Source: an uncultured Collinsella sp. (GTDB taxonomy: Bacteria; Actinomycetota; Coriobacteriia; Coriobacteriales; Coriobacteriaceae). From it: DNA of 12,319 nucleotides. The notes below the pieces were generated by a model. That model searched no databases, had not been told where the DNA came from, and saw only the letters and a program-made list of their open reading frames with translations. Shown here in pieces: positions 1 to 6,497 of this stretch. The position numbers were made by a program, and so were the translations under genes. The stretch lies in NCBI GenBank assembly GCA_934650095.1, contig CAKUFT010000041.1:1-12319 (forward strand), read 5' to 3'. Numbering within the stretch: the stretch's first letter is position 1; each line of letters opens with the position of its first letter.

Positions 1-57
1 GCCTTGTCCTGCTCCTTCGGAGCCGCGGACAAGGCGCCACACTGGTCTGCGGAGTGT
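1..57. other. Two adjacent small hairpins at the window edge
   Basis: Arms GCCTTGTCC (1-9) and GGACAAGGC (27-35) are perfect complements. They enclose an inner stem GCTCC/GGAGC (11-15/19-23) with a 3-nt loop. A second short stem, ACACT/AGTGT (39-43/53-57), follows. The sequence could be the 3' end of an upstream transcript, since frame 1 is open from base 1 to a TAA at 67-69, giving a 22-residue tail that I do not recognise. No T-run follows the stems, so this is not a classic terminator. From here to 395 I see no convincing gene. Confidence 0.4.
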
Positions 58-201
58 TCTGGAAACTAAGCCCGGCCCCTGCCTGCGGTGACTCGGCTGC
101 GAGCGGCCTGCGATGGGGCCGTTGCTGGTTGGGGCCGCTGGGCTGATGTGGGGGCACGTGGCCGTTGCAGGCCCTGGTCCCGGCGGCGGCCCCGGCGCTT
201 C

Positions 202-357
202 GCGCCTGCCGCCTTGGGGGACTGCGGAGCGCGGCCGGCAGCTGCGGCGCGTTGCGCCTGCTGCCTGCGGGGACTTTGGGGCCGTGCGGCAGCTGCGGCG
301 CTGTCGCGCCTGCTGCCTTGGGTGACTTTGGGGTCGATTGGGGTTGTCTGCACAATT
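202..357. repeat. 52-bp imperfect tandem repeat, about 3 units, G-rich
   Basis: Units begin with GCGCCTG at 202, 254 and 306, an exact 52-bp period. Each continues with a GCC-rich block, a GGGGACTTTGGGG-like block and, in units 1 and 2, a GGCAGCTGCGGCGC block. The third unit decays after about 35 bases. The + strand of 70-345 is strongly G-rich. ORFs run through this stretch on both strands, but their translations are low-complexity Ala/Arg/Cys. The 52-bp period is not a multiple of three, so each unit shifts frame, which argues against coding. The ogt promoter must lie at its right edge: TATTAT at 363-368 is the best -10-like hexamer, with no good -35. Confidence 0.65.
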
Positions 358-395
358 CGCGGTATTATGTTGCGGAGTTTTGAAAGGAGCCGCTG

Positions 396-974
396 GTGGT
401 CACGACGACGTTTGCTTCGCCTTTGGGCGAAATCCTGCTTGCCGCTGATGGCCGCGGTTTGACGGGGCTTTGGTTTGAGGGGCAGGAGCACTTTGGTTCC
501 ACGCTTCTCCGGGAAGACCCCGAACATGTTGAAGGCGCCGACGCGGTTTCCGGTACCGGTGGCATGTCGTCGGTGAGTCCGGCAAATGGTGTGGCCTCTT
601 CGGTGCTTGAGCGTTCATGGGCTTGGCTGAATGCTTATTTTGCGGGGCAGGAGCCTCGGTTTACGCCGCCGTTGCATTTGATTGGTACGGCGTTTCAGCG
701 CGAGGTTTGGTTTGAGCTGCTTTCTATCCCGCGTGGCGAGGTCGCTACGTATGGCGAGATCGCCCAGCGTGTTGCGGCTCGACATCATGTGCCGGGAAAC
801 GAGGCCCCCGTTGTATCTCCTCGCGCGGTGGGGGCTGCGGTTGCGCGTAATCCCATTTCGATAATCGTGCCGTGCCATCGCGTGGTCGCGGCCGACGGAT
901 CGCTCAACGGATATGCCGGCGGTCTCGACCGCAAGGAATGGCTGCTCCGGCTTGAGGGCGCGTACGAGGAATAG
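396..974 (+). CDS. ogt: Methylated-DNA--protein-cysteine S-methyltransferase (Ogt type)
   Basis: This is a suicide DNA-repair protein that transfers the alkyl group from O6-alkylguanine (and O4-alkylthymine) to its own cysteine. The active-site motif PCHRV is present with the nucleophile at Cys160, in the context IIVPCHRVVAADG. It is followed by the usual C-terminal GYAGGLDRKEWLLRLE. The upstream winged-helix part contains FQREVWFELLSIPRGEVATYGEIA, including the recognition-helix region, and NPISIIVPCH. At 192 residues it is slightly long for the family. Extra length lies in a low-similarity stretch at about residues 38-68, between the N-terminal RNase H-like domain and the DNA-binding domain, and in the loop around residues 128-141. 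The GTG start is supported by AAAGGAG at 383-389, six bases upstream. The gene appears monocistronic, and no SOS-type box is visible upstream. Confidence 0.93.
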   Translation: MVTTTFASPLGEILLAADGRGLTGLWFEGQEHFGSTLLREDPEHVEGADAVSGTGGMSSVSPANGVASSVLERSWAWLNAYFAGQEPRFTPPLHLIGTAFQREVWFELLSIPRGEVATYGEIAQRVAARHHVPGNEAPVVSPRAVGAAVARNPISIIVPCHRVVAADGSLNGYAGGLDRKEWLLRLEGAYEE

Positions 975-1066
975 CGCCAGGGCACTTTGCATGACGAAGG
1001 CGCCGCGAAGGGACGAGTCGCTGTCCTTTCGCGCCCGGCATGCGTCAAAGCGCTCGACACGTGCGC

Positions 1067-1141
1067 CTTAAGTTTGGCTAAGCCACATCCTGCGTATTTA
1101 AAAACGCGCAGGTTGAGCAGCTAAGGCTGCGCTAAGGCGGT
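1067..1141 (+). promoter_or_regulatory. Probable response-regulator operator: CTAAG direct repeats
   Basis: Two head-to-tail half-sites, GCTAAGGCTGC (1120-1130) and GCTAAGGCGGT (1131-1141), repeat with an exact 11-bp period. A similar pair, CTTAAG (1067-1072) and GCTAAG (1077-1082), lies about 43 bp upstream with 10-bp spacing. OmpR/PhoB-family regulators typically bind tandem half-sites about 11 bp apart, and such an operator immediately upstream of an OmpR-family gene suggests autoregulation. The sites and spacing are seen directly; the binding partner is inferred. Confidence 0.5.
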
Positions 1142-1170
1142 TGACGGTACGCTATCATCGGCAGTATCGA
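1141..1170 (+). promoter_or_regulatory. Putative promoter of the two-component operon
   Basis: TTGACG (1141-1146) matches a -35 hexamer, with TATCGA (1165-1170) as a weak -10 after 18 bases. Alternatively, TATCAT (1153-1158) is the better -10 (5/6), with no good -35. In that case the CTAAG direct repeats would occupy the -35 region, as in a regulator-activated promoter. The two readings cannot be separated without a mapped start site. Confidence 0.35.
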
Positions 1171-1202
1171 AACCTGTAGAGCCATGCGCCAAAGGAGCAA
1201 CT

Positions 1203-1886
1203 ATGAAGCTGATGCTTGCCGAGGACGAACCTGGTCTCTCCCGCGCCCTCACCGCGATTCTTCAACATAACGACTACGAGGTCGACACCGCCCTCGACGG
1301 CTTGACGGCGCTCGAGAATCTACTCACCAACGATTACGACGCCGCAATCCTGGACATCATGATGCCCGGCATGGACGGCATCGAGGTGCTCAAGCGTACA
1401 CGCGCCGCCGGAAAGCGACTGCCCATCATCATGCTCACGGCAAAAAGCGAGGTGTCCGATAAGGTCGAGGGCCTGGATGCCGGTGCCAACGATTACCTGA
1501 CCAAGCCGTTTGCCGCCAAGGAACTGCTTGCGCGTATTCGTGCCATGACGCGTGCCGCGACGGCAATTGACGCCACGACGCTCAGCGTGGGTAACGTGCG
1601 CCTCGACACGGCGGCTTGCACGCTTGTGGGACCCTTGGGCGAGGAGCACCTGGCCAATCGCGAGTTTCAGCTTATGGAACTCTTTATGCGCAACGCCGGC
1701 ACGCGCATGCCCACTGAACGTCTGATGCTCGAGGTTTGGGGTGAGGACGCGCCCGAAGGCGCCAACGTGGTGTGGGTCTATATCTCGTACCTGCGCAAAA
1801 AGCTGACGGCGCTTGGTGCCAACGTTGCCATTCGCGCGTCGCGCAACCAGGGCTATTCGCTCGAGGTTGTCGAGGAAGGCGAATAA
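1203..1886 (+). CDS. OmpR/PhoB-family response regulator
   Basis: A 227-residue two-domain transcription factor. The receiver domain (about 1-118) shows the acidic pair E7/D8, phospho-acceptor D51 in ILDIMMPG, T79 in MLTA and K101 in LTKPF. All switch residues are intact, so it should be phosphorylatable. The C-terminal winged helix (about 127-223) has LANREFQLMELFMRNAG, the VVWVYISYLRKKL recognition region and the wing NQGYSLEV. ATG is preceded by AAAGGAG (1191-1197) at good spacing. The kinase gene begins two bases after its stop, so the two form one operon. Upstream lie 11-bp direct repeats that suit this family. Its targets cannot be deduced from the window. Confidence 0.95.
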   Translation: MKLMLAEDEPGLSRALTAILQHNDYEVDTALDGLTALENLLTNDYDAAILDIMMPGMDGIEVLKRTRAAGKRLPIIMLTAKSEVSDKVEGLDAGANDYLTKPFAAKELLARIRAMTRAATAIDATTLSVGNVRLDTAACTLVGPLGEEHLANREFQLMELFMRNAGTRMPTERLMLEVWGEDAPEGANVVWVYISYLRKKLTALGANVAIRASRNQGYSLEVVEEGE

Positions 1887-1888
1887 GC

Positions 1889-3250
1889 GTGAGCGCGAGC
1901 GCGTGGTGCAAGCGCATGACGGAGTGGTTTCACGCCGCCTCGAGTAGTAAGGGGCGGGCTAATTCTGTTGACGCATTGGGCCGCCGTCTGCGTCGCAAGT
2001 TTATCCTCGTTGCCATGGGCGCCGTGACCGTGGTGCTCACGCTCATCATCGCCGGCATCAACATCGTCAATTATTCGCATGTCTGCAAGATGGCCGACGC
2101 TCGCCTGGACTATATTCTGGCGGGCAAGGACGGTATCGATTGGGGGGACGAGCCTAAAGCCGAGCCCGCTAATGGCAAGGATGCCGGCGATAGCCAAGCG
2201 GGCGTTCGCATCGGACACTTCGAAGGCATGACGGCGGAGTCTCCCTTCGACACGCGCTACTTTACGGTGACGATTGACGCCGGACAGGTTGCCGATGTCA
2301 ATACGGCCCGCATTGCCGCGGTGGGTGCCAAGCGCGCCGCCAGTATTGCCGCCAAGTTGCATTCCAAGGGTTGGGTCTCGGGTTTTTCTGGCAATTATCG
2401 CTATACGACCGACGTTCAAGACGATGAGACCACCTATGTGTTCGTGGACTGCTCGCGCGAGCTTGCAAGCTTTTATTCGTTTTTGAGCGCGAGCGTGGCA
2501 ATCAGTTGCATTGGCTGGCTGGCGGTGTTGGCAATTGTAGCGGGTGCCTCGGGCGCGGTGATTCGACCGATAGTCGAGAGCTACAGCAAGCAAAAGCGCT
2601 TTATTACCGATGCAAGCCACGAGATCAAGACGCCGCTGGCTGTAATTGACGCCGCCAATGAGGTGCAAGAGATCGAGAGCGGTGAGAGTGAGTGGACGCA
2701 GAGCATTCACGAGCAGGTCGCGCGGCTGACGGCGCTCACGGAACGTCTGGTGTTTTTGGCACGTATGGACGAGGGCTCGGCGGGCTTTACCATGACATCG
2801 ATCGATCTTTCGGAGGCCGTGGACAAGGCTGCGGCGCCGTTTGAATCGGTGGCGGTTTCGCACGGCAAGCGGCTGTCGACGTCGATCGCGAGCAGTGTGC
2901 GGGCCCATGCCGATGCCGCGGCGGTGGCACAGGTTGTTGAGCTGCTGCTGGACAATGCCACACGCTACGCAAGCGAGGACAGCGTGATCGAGCTGAGCCT
3001 GCGTGCCGTTTCGCGCGGTGCGGGCAAAGGCTCGGCCGAGCTTGTCGTATCGAATGCTGTTGATGAGCTGCCCGAGGGCGACCTGGACCGGCTGTTCGAC
3101 CGCTTCTACCGTGCAGATGTCTCACGCAACTCCAAGACGGGCGGCTCGGGCGTGGGCCTATCCGTCGTGCGCGCCATTGCCGAGGCCCATGGCGGGAGCG
3201 CTTCCGTCTGCGGCCACGGTAACCAGATCACCTTCACCGTTCGCCTCTAA
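1889..3250 (+). CDS. Membrane sensor histidine kinase, partner of the upstream regulator
   Basis: A 453-residue sensor kinase. A basic N-terminus (GRRLRRK) precedes TM1 at about residues 38-61. An extracytoplasmic sensor region follows (about 62-194), with no recognisable domain. TM2 is at about 198-223. HisKA then has FITDASHEIKTP with the phospho-accepting H244, and no clear HAMP lies between TM2 and HisKA. The ATPase domain shows the N box LLLDNATRYA (N356), LDRLFDRFYRAD and the G box GGSGVGLSVVRAIAEAHGG. I chose GTG at 1889, which has GAGGAAGG (1872-1879) inside the regulator gene's end; ATG 1916 is also in frame. A longer in-frame start at 1772 would overlap the regulator gene by over 100 bases and is unlikely. 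The stop codon abuts the 52-bp palindrome that follows. Confidence 0.93.
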   Translation: MSASAWCKRMTEWFHAASSSKGRANSVDALGRRLRRKFILVAMGAVTVVLTLIIAGINIVNYSHVCKMADARLDYILAGKDGIDWGDEPKAEPANGKDAGDSQAGVRIGHFEGMTAESPFDTRYFTVTIDAGQVADVNTARIAAVGAKRAASIAAKLHSKGWVSGFSGNYRYTTDVQDDETTYVFVDCSRELASFYSFLSASVAISCIGWLAVLAIVAGASGAVIRPIVESYSKQKRFITDASHEIKTPLAVIDAANEVQEIESGESEWTQSIHEQVARLTALTERLVFLARMDEGSAGFTMTSIDLSEAVDKAAAPFESVAVSHGKRLSTSIASSVRAHADAAAVAQVVELLLDNATRYASEDSVIELSLRAVSRGAGKGSAELVVSNAVDELPEGDLDRLFDRFYRADVSRNSKTGGSGVGLSVVRAIAEAHGGSASVCGHGNQITFTVRL

Positions 3251-3302
3251 AACCTGCCAAAAAGGGACAGGTTTATTTTGGCAGGTTTTATCTGGGGAAA
3301 CG
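3251..3302 (+). repeat. 52-bp palindromic element, copy 1, at the kinase stop codon
   Basis: Begins directly after the kinase TAA and runs from AACCTGCC to GGGGAAACG. With the flanking AA, the arms AAAACCTGCCAAAA (3249-3262) and TTTTGGCAGGTTTT (3276-3289) form a perfect 14-bp stem with a 13-nt loop. The 3' U-run makes it terminator-like on both strands. The loop contains CAGGTTT (3268-3274), which can instead pair with AAACCTG (3250-3256), so two exclusive hairpins are possible. Further copies lie at 5691, 9262 and 9741. Confidence 0.9.
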
Positions 3303-3329
3303 TCGACGGAGGAGGCTGTGGGCTGAGGG

Positions 3330-3431
3330 TACGTCCCGGCGTGACGCTGCGGAGCGGGACGCACTTTCCTCTTGGGGCGCCTAGCGGAAACTGCATCCCA
3401 GTTTGAGGCTTCAGAACGGGACGCCGTTTCC
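3330..3431. repeat. Pair of related palindromic hairpins between convergent genes
   Basis: Hairpin A pairs CGTCCCG (3332-3338) with CGGGACG (3355-3361). Hairpin B pairs 3386-3399 (GGAAACTGCATCCC) with 3418-3431 (GGGACGCCGTTTCC), 12 of 14 positions complementary. The right arms are related: CGGGACGCACTTTCC (3355-3369) and CGGGACGCCGTTTCC (3417-3431) agree at 13 of 15. This is a second palindromic family, distinct from the 52-bp element. It sits between the convergent kinase and CLC genes and could act as a terminator or be a small non-autonomous repeat. Confidence 0.6.
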
Positions 3432-3459
3432 GGTTGAGACAACCTGTTTGGACATCTTT

Positions 3460-4710
3460 CTACGCGCGCTCTTGCAAGGCGTAGATCGATTTGTCCATGT
3501 TGAACAGATATGCCACAACGCAGACGATGAAGAACGCCGGCAGATTGCCAAAGCCAAAGACCTCGCAGCCAATGAGGATCGGCGCGAGTAGCGTGTTGGT
3601 GGCGCTGCCAAAGACGGCGGCGTATCCCAGCGCGGCGCAGAGCTCGACGGGCATGCCGAGAATCCCGGCGAGTGCGAAACCCAGGCTGGCTCCGATGGAG
3701 AACAGCGGTGTTACCTCGCCACCCTGATATCCTGCGGCAAGCGTGGCGATGGTGAGTGTGAATTTGAGCGCCCAGTCCCAAGGCATGATGGTGACCTTGC
3801 CGTCACCGTTGAGCGCCGCCGATATCAGGTTGGTGCCAAGGCCGCAGTATCGCCCCTGCCACAGCACGAACAGAATCGCCGACAGCGCAAGGCCCATAAC
3901 GGCAACGCGTATATAAGGGCTGGGGAGCAGCCGCGCTGCAAGGGTCTTGGCATGGGCAAGGCACCAGGCAAAAGCGCCACCTACCATACCAAACGCGATA
4001 CCCAACAACGCCAGCCGTCCAAGACCGGGGAGGTCGAGCGCATACGAGGCAGTAATGGCGACCTCAAACTTCTCGAGCCCTAGGGCGCCGGAGGTCATGC
4101 TTGCGGCAAGCGAAGCCGTAAGCGCGGGAAACAACGCGCGGTATTCCATGCGTCCGGCGACCAGCACCTCGACCGCAAAGACCGTAGCAGCGAGCGGCGT
4201 TCGGAAGAGTCCGGCAAAGCCGGCGGCCATGCCGATAAGCAAAAACGTGTTGCCGGGTTCTCGGAAAGGTAGACGTCGGCCGATCCAATGCGAGACGGTT
4301 GCGCCGATCTGCACGGCTACGCCTTCGCGTCCCGCGCTGCCGCCAAAGAGATGTGTGGCCCACGTGCTCAGCATAACGAGCGGTACCAGACGCGGGGAGA
4401 TGGCGTCCTCGCGTCCGTAACCTACGTCGAATACTAAGCTCATGCCCCGATCGGTGCCTTTGCCCCAGGTGCGGTAGGCAAATACGATGGCCAAGCCCAT
4501 GAGGGCGAGGAAGGGAAGGAACAGTACGATGTGCTCGTCACGGAAGGCGCCAATTGCCAGGAGCACACGACCAAATAGGGCACAGATGGCGCCAACGATA
4601 ACGCCAATAGGGATTCCGACGGCACCCATAAGCACGAGGCCACTATAGGTGTTGACCAGGCGTTTAATCCTGCTCGATGCGCTGCTTTCTGACATTTTGC
4701 TTTCCGACAC
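3460..4710 (-). CDS. CLC-family anion transporter, probably fluoride-type (CLC-F)
   Basis: A 416-residue polytopic membrane protein with CLC signatures: GGSAGREGVAVQIGA (124-138, gating Glu129), FRTPLAATVFAVE, GTNLI (292-296) and GYQGGEVTPLF (327-337). Classical Cl- CLCs have GREGP and GxFxP. As I recall, V or T after GREG, an NLI motif and GGEVTPLF are features of the CLC-F (EriC-F) subfamily, which exchanges fluoride for protons and confers fluoride resistance. That substrate is therefore inferred. No CBS domains are present. The start is ambiguous: GTG 4710 follows AAGAGAG, while ATG 4695 follows GGAAAG. The two starts lie in a 15-bp tandem duplication. It has its own promoter and a hairpin leader, and is separate from the upstream GyrI-like gene. 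Confidence 0.88.
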   Translation of the reverse strand: MSESKMSESSASSRIKRLVNTYSGLVLMGAVGIPIGVIVGAICALFGRVLLAIGAFRDEHIVLFLPFLALMGLAIVFAYRTWGKGTDRGMSLVFDVGYGREDAISPRLVPLVMLSTWATHLFGGSAGREGVAVQIGATVSHWIGRRLPFREPGNTFLLIGMAAGFAGLFRTPLAATVFAVEVLVAGRMEYRALFPALTASLAASMTSGALGLEKFEVAITASYALDLPGLGRLALLGIAFGMVGGAFAWCLAHAKTLAARLLPSPYIRVAVMGLALSAILFVLWQGRYCGLGTNLISAALNGDGKVTIMPWDWALKFTLTIATLAAGYQGGEVTPLFSIGASLGFALAGILGMPVELCAALGYAAVFGSATNTLLAPILIGCEVFGFGNLPAFFIVCVVAYLFNMDKSIYALQERA

Positions 4711-4720
4711 TTGCTCTCTT

Positions 4721-4767
4721 GATAGAAAAAGAGCTGGAGTTGCGCATCGTTGAGAGGCTTTCCAGCT
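4721..4767 (-). terminator. Terminator-like hairpin in the CLC leader (possible attenuator)
   Basis: On the minus strand AGCTGGA (4767-4761) pairs with TCCAGCT (4738-4732) across a 22-nt loop and is followed by CTTTTTC, about 20 bases before the GTG start. The loop contains CCTCTC (4757-4752), which can pair with GAGAG in AAGAGAGC (4720-4713), the likely ribosome binding site. Termination and ribosome-site pairing could therefore compete. I found no fluoride-riboswitch core (GGNGATG...CGCC with a later GGCTGATG) in 4711-4880. Confidence 0.5.
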
Positions 4768-4780
4768 TTAGCAAAACAAA

Positions 4781-4807
4781 CTTATAAGATGCGACGGGCC
4801 GCGTCAA
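4781..4807 (-). promoter_or_regulatory. Putative promoter of the CLC gene
   Basis: On the minus strand TTGACG (4807-4802) and TATAAG (4786-4781) are separated by 15 bases, shorter than ideal but with good hexamers. Transcription from here would include the terminator-like leader hairpin before the CLC start. Confidence 0.45.
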
Positions 4808-4850
4808 GATAATTACCGGACGGCCTAGGAGGCGGCTGGTTGGCTGGCTT

Positions 4851-4881
4851 AAAACCTAGCGCGTGAAATGACGCCCCACGC
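4851..4881 (-). terminator. Weak terminator after the GyrI-like gene
   Basis: Directly at the stop codon, minus-strand GCGTG (4881-4877) pairs with CACGC (4865-4861). The sequence continues CGCTAGGTTTT, a short T-run. An overlapping CTAGG/CCTAG pair (4825-4829/4855-4859) could form instead. The stem is short, so support is modest. Confidence 0.3.
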
Positions 4882-5519
4882 TATTCAGCGCGCTTGATAG
4901 GATGACGAACCACGGTCTTAAGTTTCTCCGGTGCGCATTTGCGTGGATCGGAGAGATAGATTTCGTGATGTAAACGGGTGTCTGAGAAGTCGGGAACATA
5001 GCCCAGCTCGGTCGTGTATTCATGCATAGCGTCTACGGTCGCCGGTTCGTTGTCGTAGGGCCCGGTGTGCATGCATTGAACGCAGAGACCCTCGTCAACT
5101 TTAAGCAGTTCGACGGCGGAAAAGTCCAGTTTCTTTTTGGTCGTGGCTTCCGCGACTGCCCAGTCAAAGTCATCTCGGGTGACGAAATCAGGCAGGCGGA
5201 TGCACGAGATAAAGTTGAAATTGTCCTTGTGTACATAATCGATGTCGCCGCTCGGGGACTCTTGCCACCAGAAACCCTCGAGCGGCGGTACCACAAAGTC
5301 GAAATAGCCCTCGATACTCCTTGAGCCTTTCTTCGACATCTTGACGGTATAGGCGATGCCGTAAAGTAGCGGCAAGGCGTTTTGATACTCGCCACCTTCG
5401 GTATTTGGGTCACCCTTTCCGCGAACGGCAACGTAGCTCATAGGCGGGACAGTTACGATACTCGGCTTGCTTGCAGGTTTGTAGAGCTCCTTGCATTCCT
5501 TCTTAAAGTCGAACGCCAT
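4881..5519 (-). CDS. GyrI-like small-molecule-binding domain protein
   Basis: A 212-residue soluble protein of the GyrI-like family. N-terminal FDFKKECKELYKP, the block VPPMSYVAVRGKGDPN, GGEYQNALPLLYGIAYTVKM, GYFDFVVPPLEGFWW and the late MHTGPYDNEPATVDAMHEY are typical. The fold spans essentially the whole protein, with no DNA-binding domain. Family members bind small, often hydrophobic or DNA-damaging compounds. E. coli GyrI/SbmC protects gyrase and is SOS-induced, and some members are reported to hydrolyse cyclopropane-type DNA alkylators. The substrate here is unknown. ATG follows AGAAAGGCGG at good spacing. The promoter carries a perfect CGAAC-N4-GTTCG palindrome (5576-5589), which suggests LexA control. 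It is likely monocistronic, because a weak terminator and a separate CLC promoter follow. Confidence 0.88.
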   Translation of the reverse strand: MAFDFKKECKELYKPASKPSIVTVPPMSYVAVRGKGDPNTEGGEYQNALPLLYGIAYTVKMSKKGSRSIEGYFDFVVPPLEGFWWQESPSGDIDYVHKDNFNFISCIRLPDFVTRDDFDWAVAEATTKKKLDFSAVELLKVDEGLCVQCMHTGPYDNEPATVDAMHEYTTELGYVPDFSDTRLHHEIYLSDPRKCAPEKLKTVVRHPIKRAE

Positions 5520-5560
5520 GTTGGCCGCCTTTCTGCGTATTGGCCTGCTTAGATAGTCGA

Positions 5561-5571
5561 ATCATATCATA
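5561..5571 (-). promoter_or_regulatory. -10 region(s) of the GyrI-like gene
   Basis: Minus-strand TATGATATGAT contains two overlapping TATGAT hexamers (5571-5566 and 5566-5561), each 5/6 to consensus. A -35 at 17-18 bases from the second would fall at about 5584-5590, inside the LexA-type palindrome, and is itself weak. Confidence 0.5.
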
Positions 5572-5575
5572 GAAA

Positions 5576-5589
5576 CGAACAGCTGTTCG
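5576..5589. promoter_or_regulatory. LexA (SOS) box-like operator
   Basis: CGAACAGCTGTTCG is a perfect 14-bp palindrome matching the CGAAC-N4-GTTCG core of Gram-positive and actinobacterial LexA sites. It lies 57-70 bases upstream of the GyrI-like ATG and overlaps the expected -35, where a repressor would block transcription. It is about 200 bases from the divergent ABC operon start, so control of that operon is unlikely. Confidence 0.6.
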
Positions 5590-5690
5590 AATGATTTGGC
5601 TGACAGATTGAGATGCGTGCGTTGTGCTCGGCGGTCGGCCTGACTCCGTCGATGATTTCTCGGCCTCCCCGGCGCCTCATCTATAGCTGC

Positions 5691-5742
5691 CGTTTCCCCA
5701 TATAAAACCTGCCAAAATAAACCTGTCCCTTTTTGGTAGGTG
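5691..5742 (-). repeat. 52-bp palindromic element, copy 2, inverted
   Basis: Reverse-orientation copy from CGTTTCCCCA to GGTAGGTG, between the divergent GyrI-like gene and the ABC operon. It has a C-to-T change in one arm (GGTAGG instead of GGCAGG). Plus-strand RNA keeps a G-U pair at this position, whereas minus-strand RNA would have an A-C mismatch. With copy 3 it flanks the ABC operon in inverted orientation. The rest of 5590-5690 shows no gene or strong promoter. Confidence 0.88.
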
Positions 5743-5790
5743 GGAAATGGGTAATACTAAAGAGTTATCCGACCAGATGGGAATTAATCG

Positions 5791-6492
5791 ATGGCCTATA
5801 TCGAATTCAAAGACGTCATCAAAGCATACGGCGAAGGCGACGCCCGCATCCACGCACTCGACGGCGCGAGCTTTACGGTCGAGCGCGGTGAGCTCGCCAT
5901 CATTTTGGGTGCTTCGGGTGCCGGCAAGACTACGGCCCTCAACATTCTGGGCGGCATGGATACGGCAACCTCCGGCACCGTGACGGTGGACGGGCGCGAC
6001 GTGAGTTCCGCCAACGAGGCGCAGCTCGTGGAGTACCGCCGCGCCGACGTCGGCTTTGTCTTCCAGTTCTACAATCTGGTTCCCAACCTGACGGCACTCG
6101 AAAACGTTGAGCTCGCGGCACAGATCTGCCCTGATTCGCTCGATGCTGAGCAAACGCTTCGTCAGGTTGGCCTGGGCGAGCGCCTGGGCAACTTTCCGGC
6201 GCAGCTTTCGGGCGGCGAGCAGCAGCGCGTATCCATCGCCCGCGCGCTGGCCAAGAACCCCAAGCTGCTTTTGTGCGACGAGCCCACGGGTGCACTCGAC
6301 TACAAAACCGGCAAGCAGATCTTGCAGCTGCTACAGGACACTTGCCGCAAGCAGGGCATTACGGTCATTATCATCACCCATAACTCTGCGCTGGCGCCCA
6401 TGGCCGATCGCCTGATTCGCTTTAAGAGCGGCCGCGTGGAGAGCGAGACGGTCCAGCAAAATCCCGTGCCTATCGAGACGATCGAGTGGTAG
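5791..6492 (+). CDS. ABC transporter ATP-binding protein (MacB/LolD family)
   Basis: A 233-residue nucleotide-binding subunit that powers a FtsX-type exporter. Walker A is GASGAGKT (40-47), Q-loop Q92, signature [15 protein letters not shown] (from 139), Walker B with DEPTGALD (163-170) and H-loop H197 in IIITHN. The EPTGALD form and the absence of fused membrane segments place it in the MacB/LolD/FtsE group. The permease begins at its stop codon, so they are one operon and probably one complex. The start at 5791 has only a weak GGGA upstream, 8 bases away. No strong promoter is visible; TAATAC (5752-5757) is the best -10-like hexamer, immediately after palindromic copy 2. Confidence 0.95.
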   Translation: MAYIEFKDVIKAYGEGDARIHALDGASFTVERGELAIILGASGAGKTTALNILGGMDTATSGTVTVDGRDVSSANEAQLVEYRRADVGFVFQFYNLVPNLTALENVELAAQICPDSLDAEQTLRQVGLGERLGNFPAQLSGGEQQRVSIARALAKNPKLLLCDEPTGALDYKTGKQILQLLQDTCRKQGITVIIITHNSALAPMADRLIRFKSGRVESETVQQNPVPIETIEW

Positions 6493-6497
6493 CGCCC

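Noticed and set aside
1..69. 3' end of an upstream protein gene (frame 1 open to TAA at 67-69)
   Set aside because: Only 22 residues, not recognised, and the sequence is dominated by hairpins; too little to call a gene.
66..527. ORFs on both strands across the G-rich region (66-527 minus, 88-462 plus)
   Set aside because: Translations are low-complexity Ala/Arg/Pro or Cys. The underlying 52-bp repeat shifts frame, and the minus ORF overlaps the start of ogt.
1772..1888. N-terminally extended start for the histidine kinase
   Set aside because: It would overlap the response-regulator gene by 115 bases. GTG 1889 has a good ribosome site and gives a normal N-terminus.
1853..2908. 351-codon antisense ORF over the histidine kinase
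   Set aside because: A typical high-GC shadow ORF; the plus strand encodes a complete kinase with all motifs.
4711..4880. Fluoride riboswitch upstream of the CLC gene
   Set aside because: No GGNGATG...CGCC core or later GGCTGATG could be found on the minus strand; only a hairpin with a T-run is seen.
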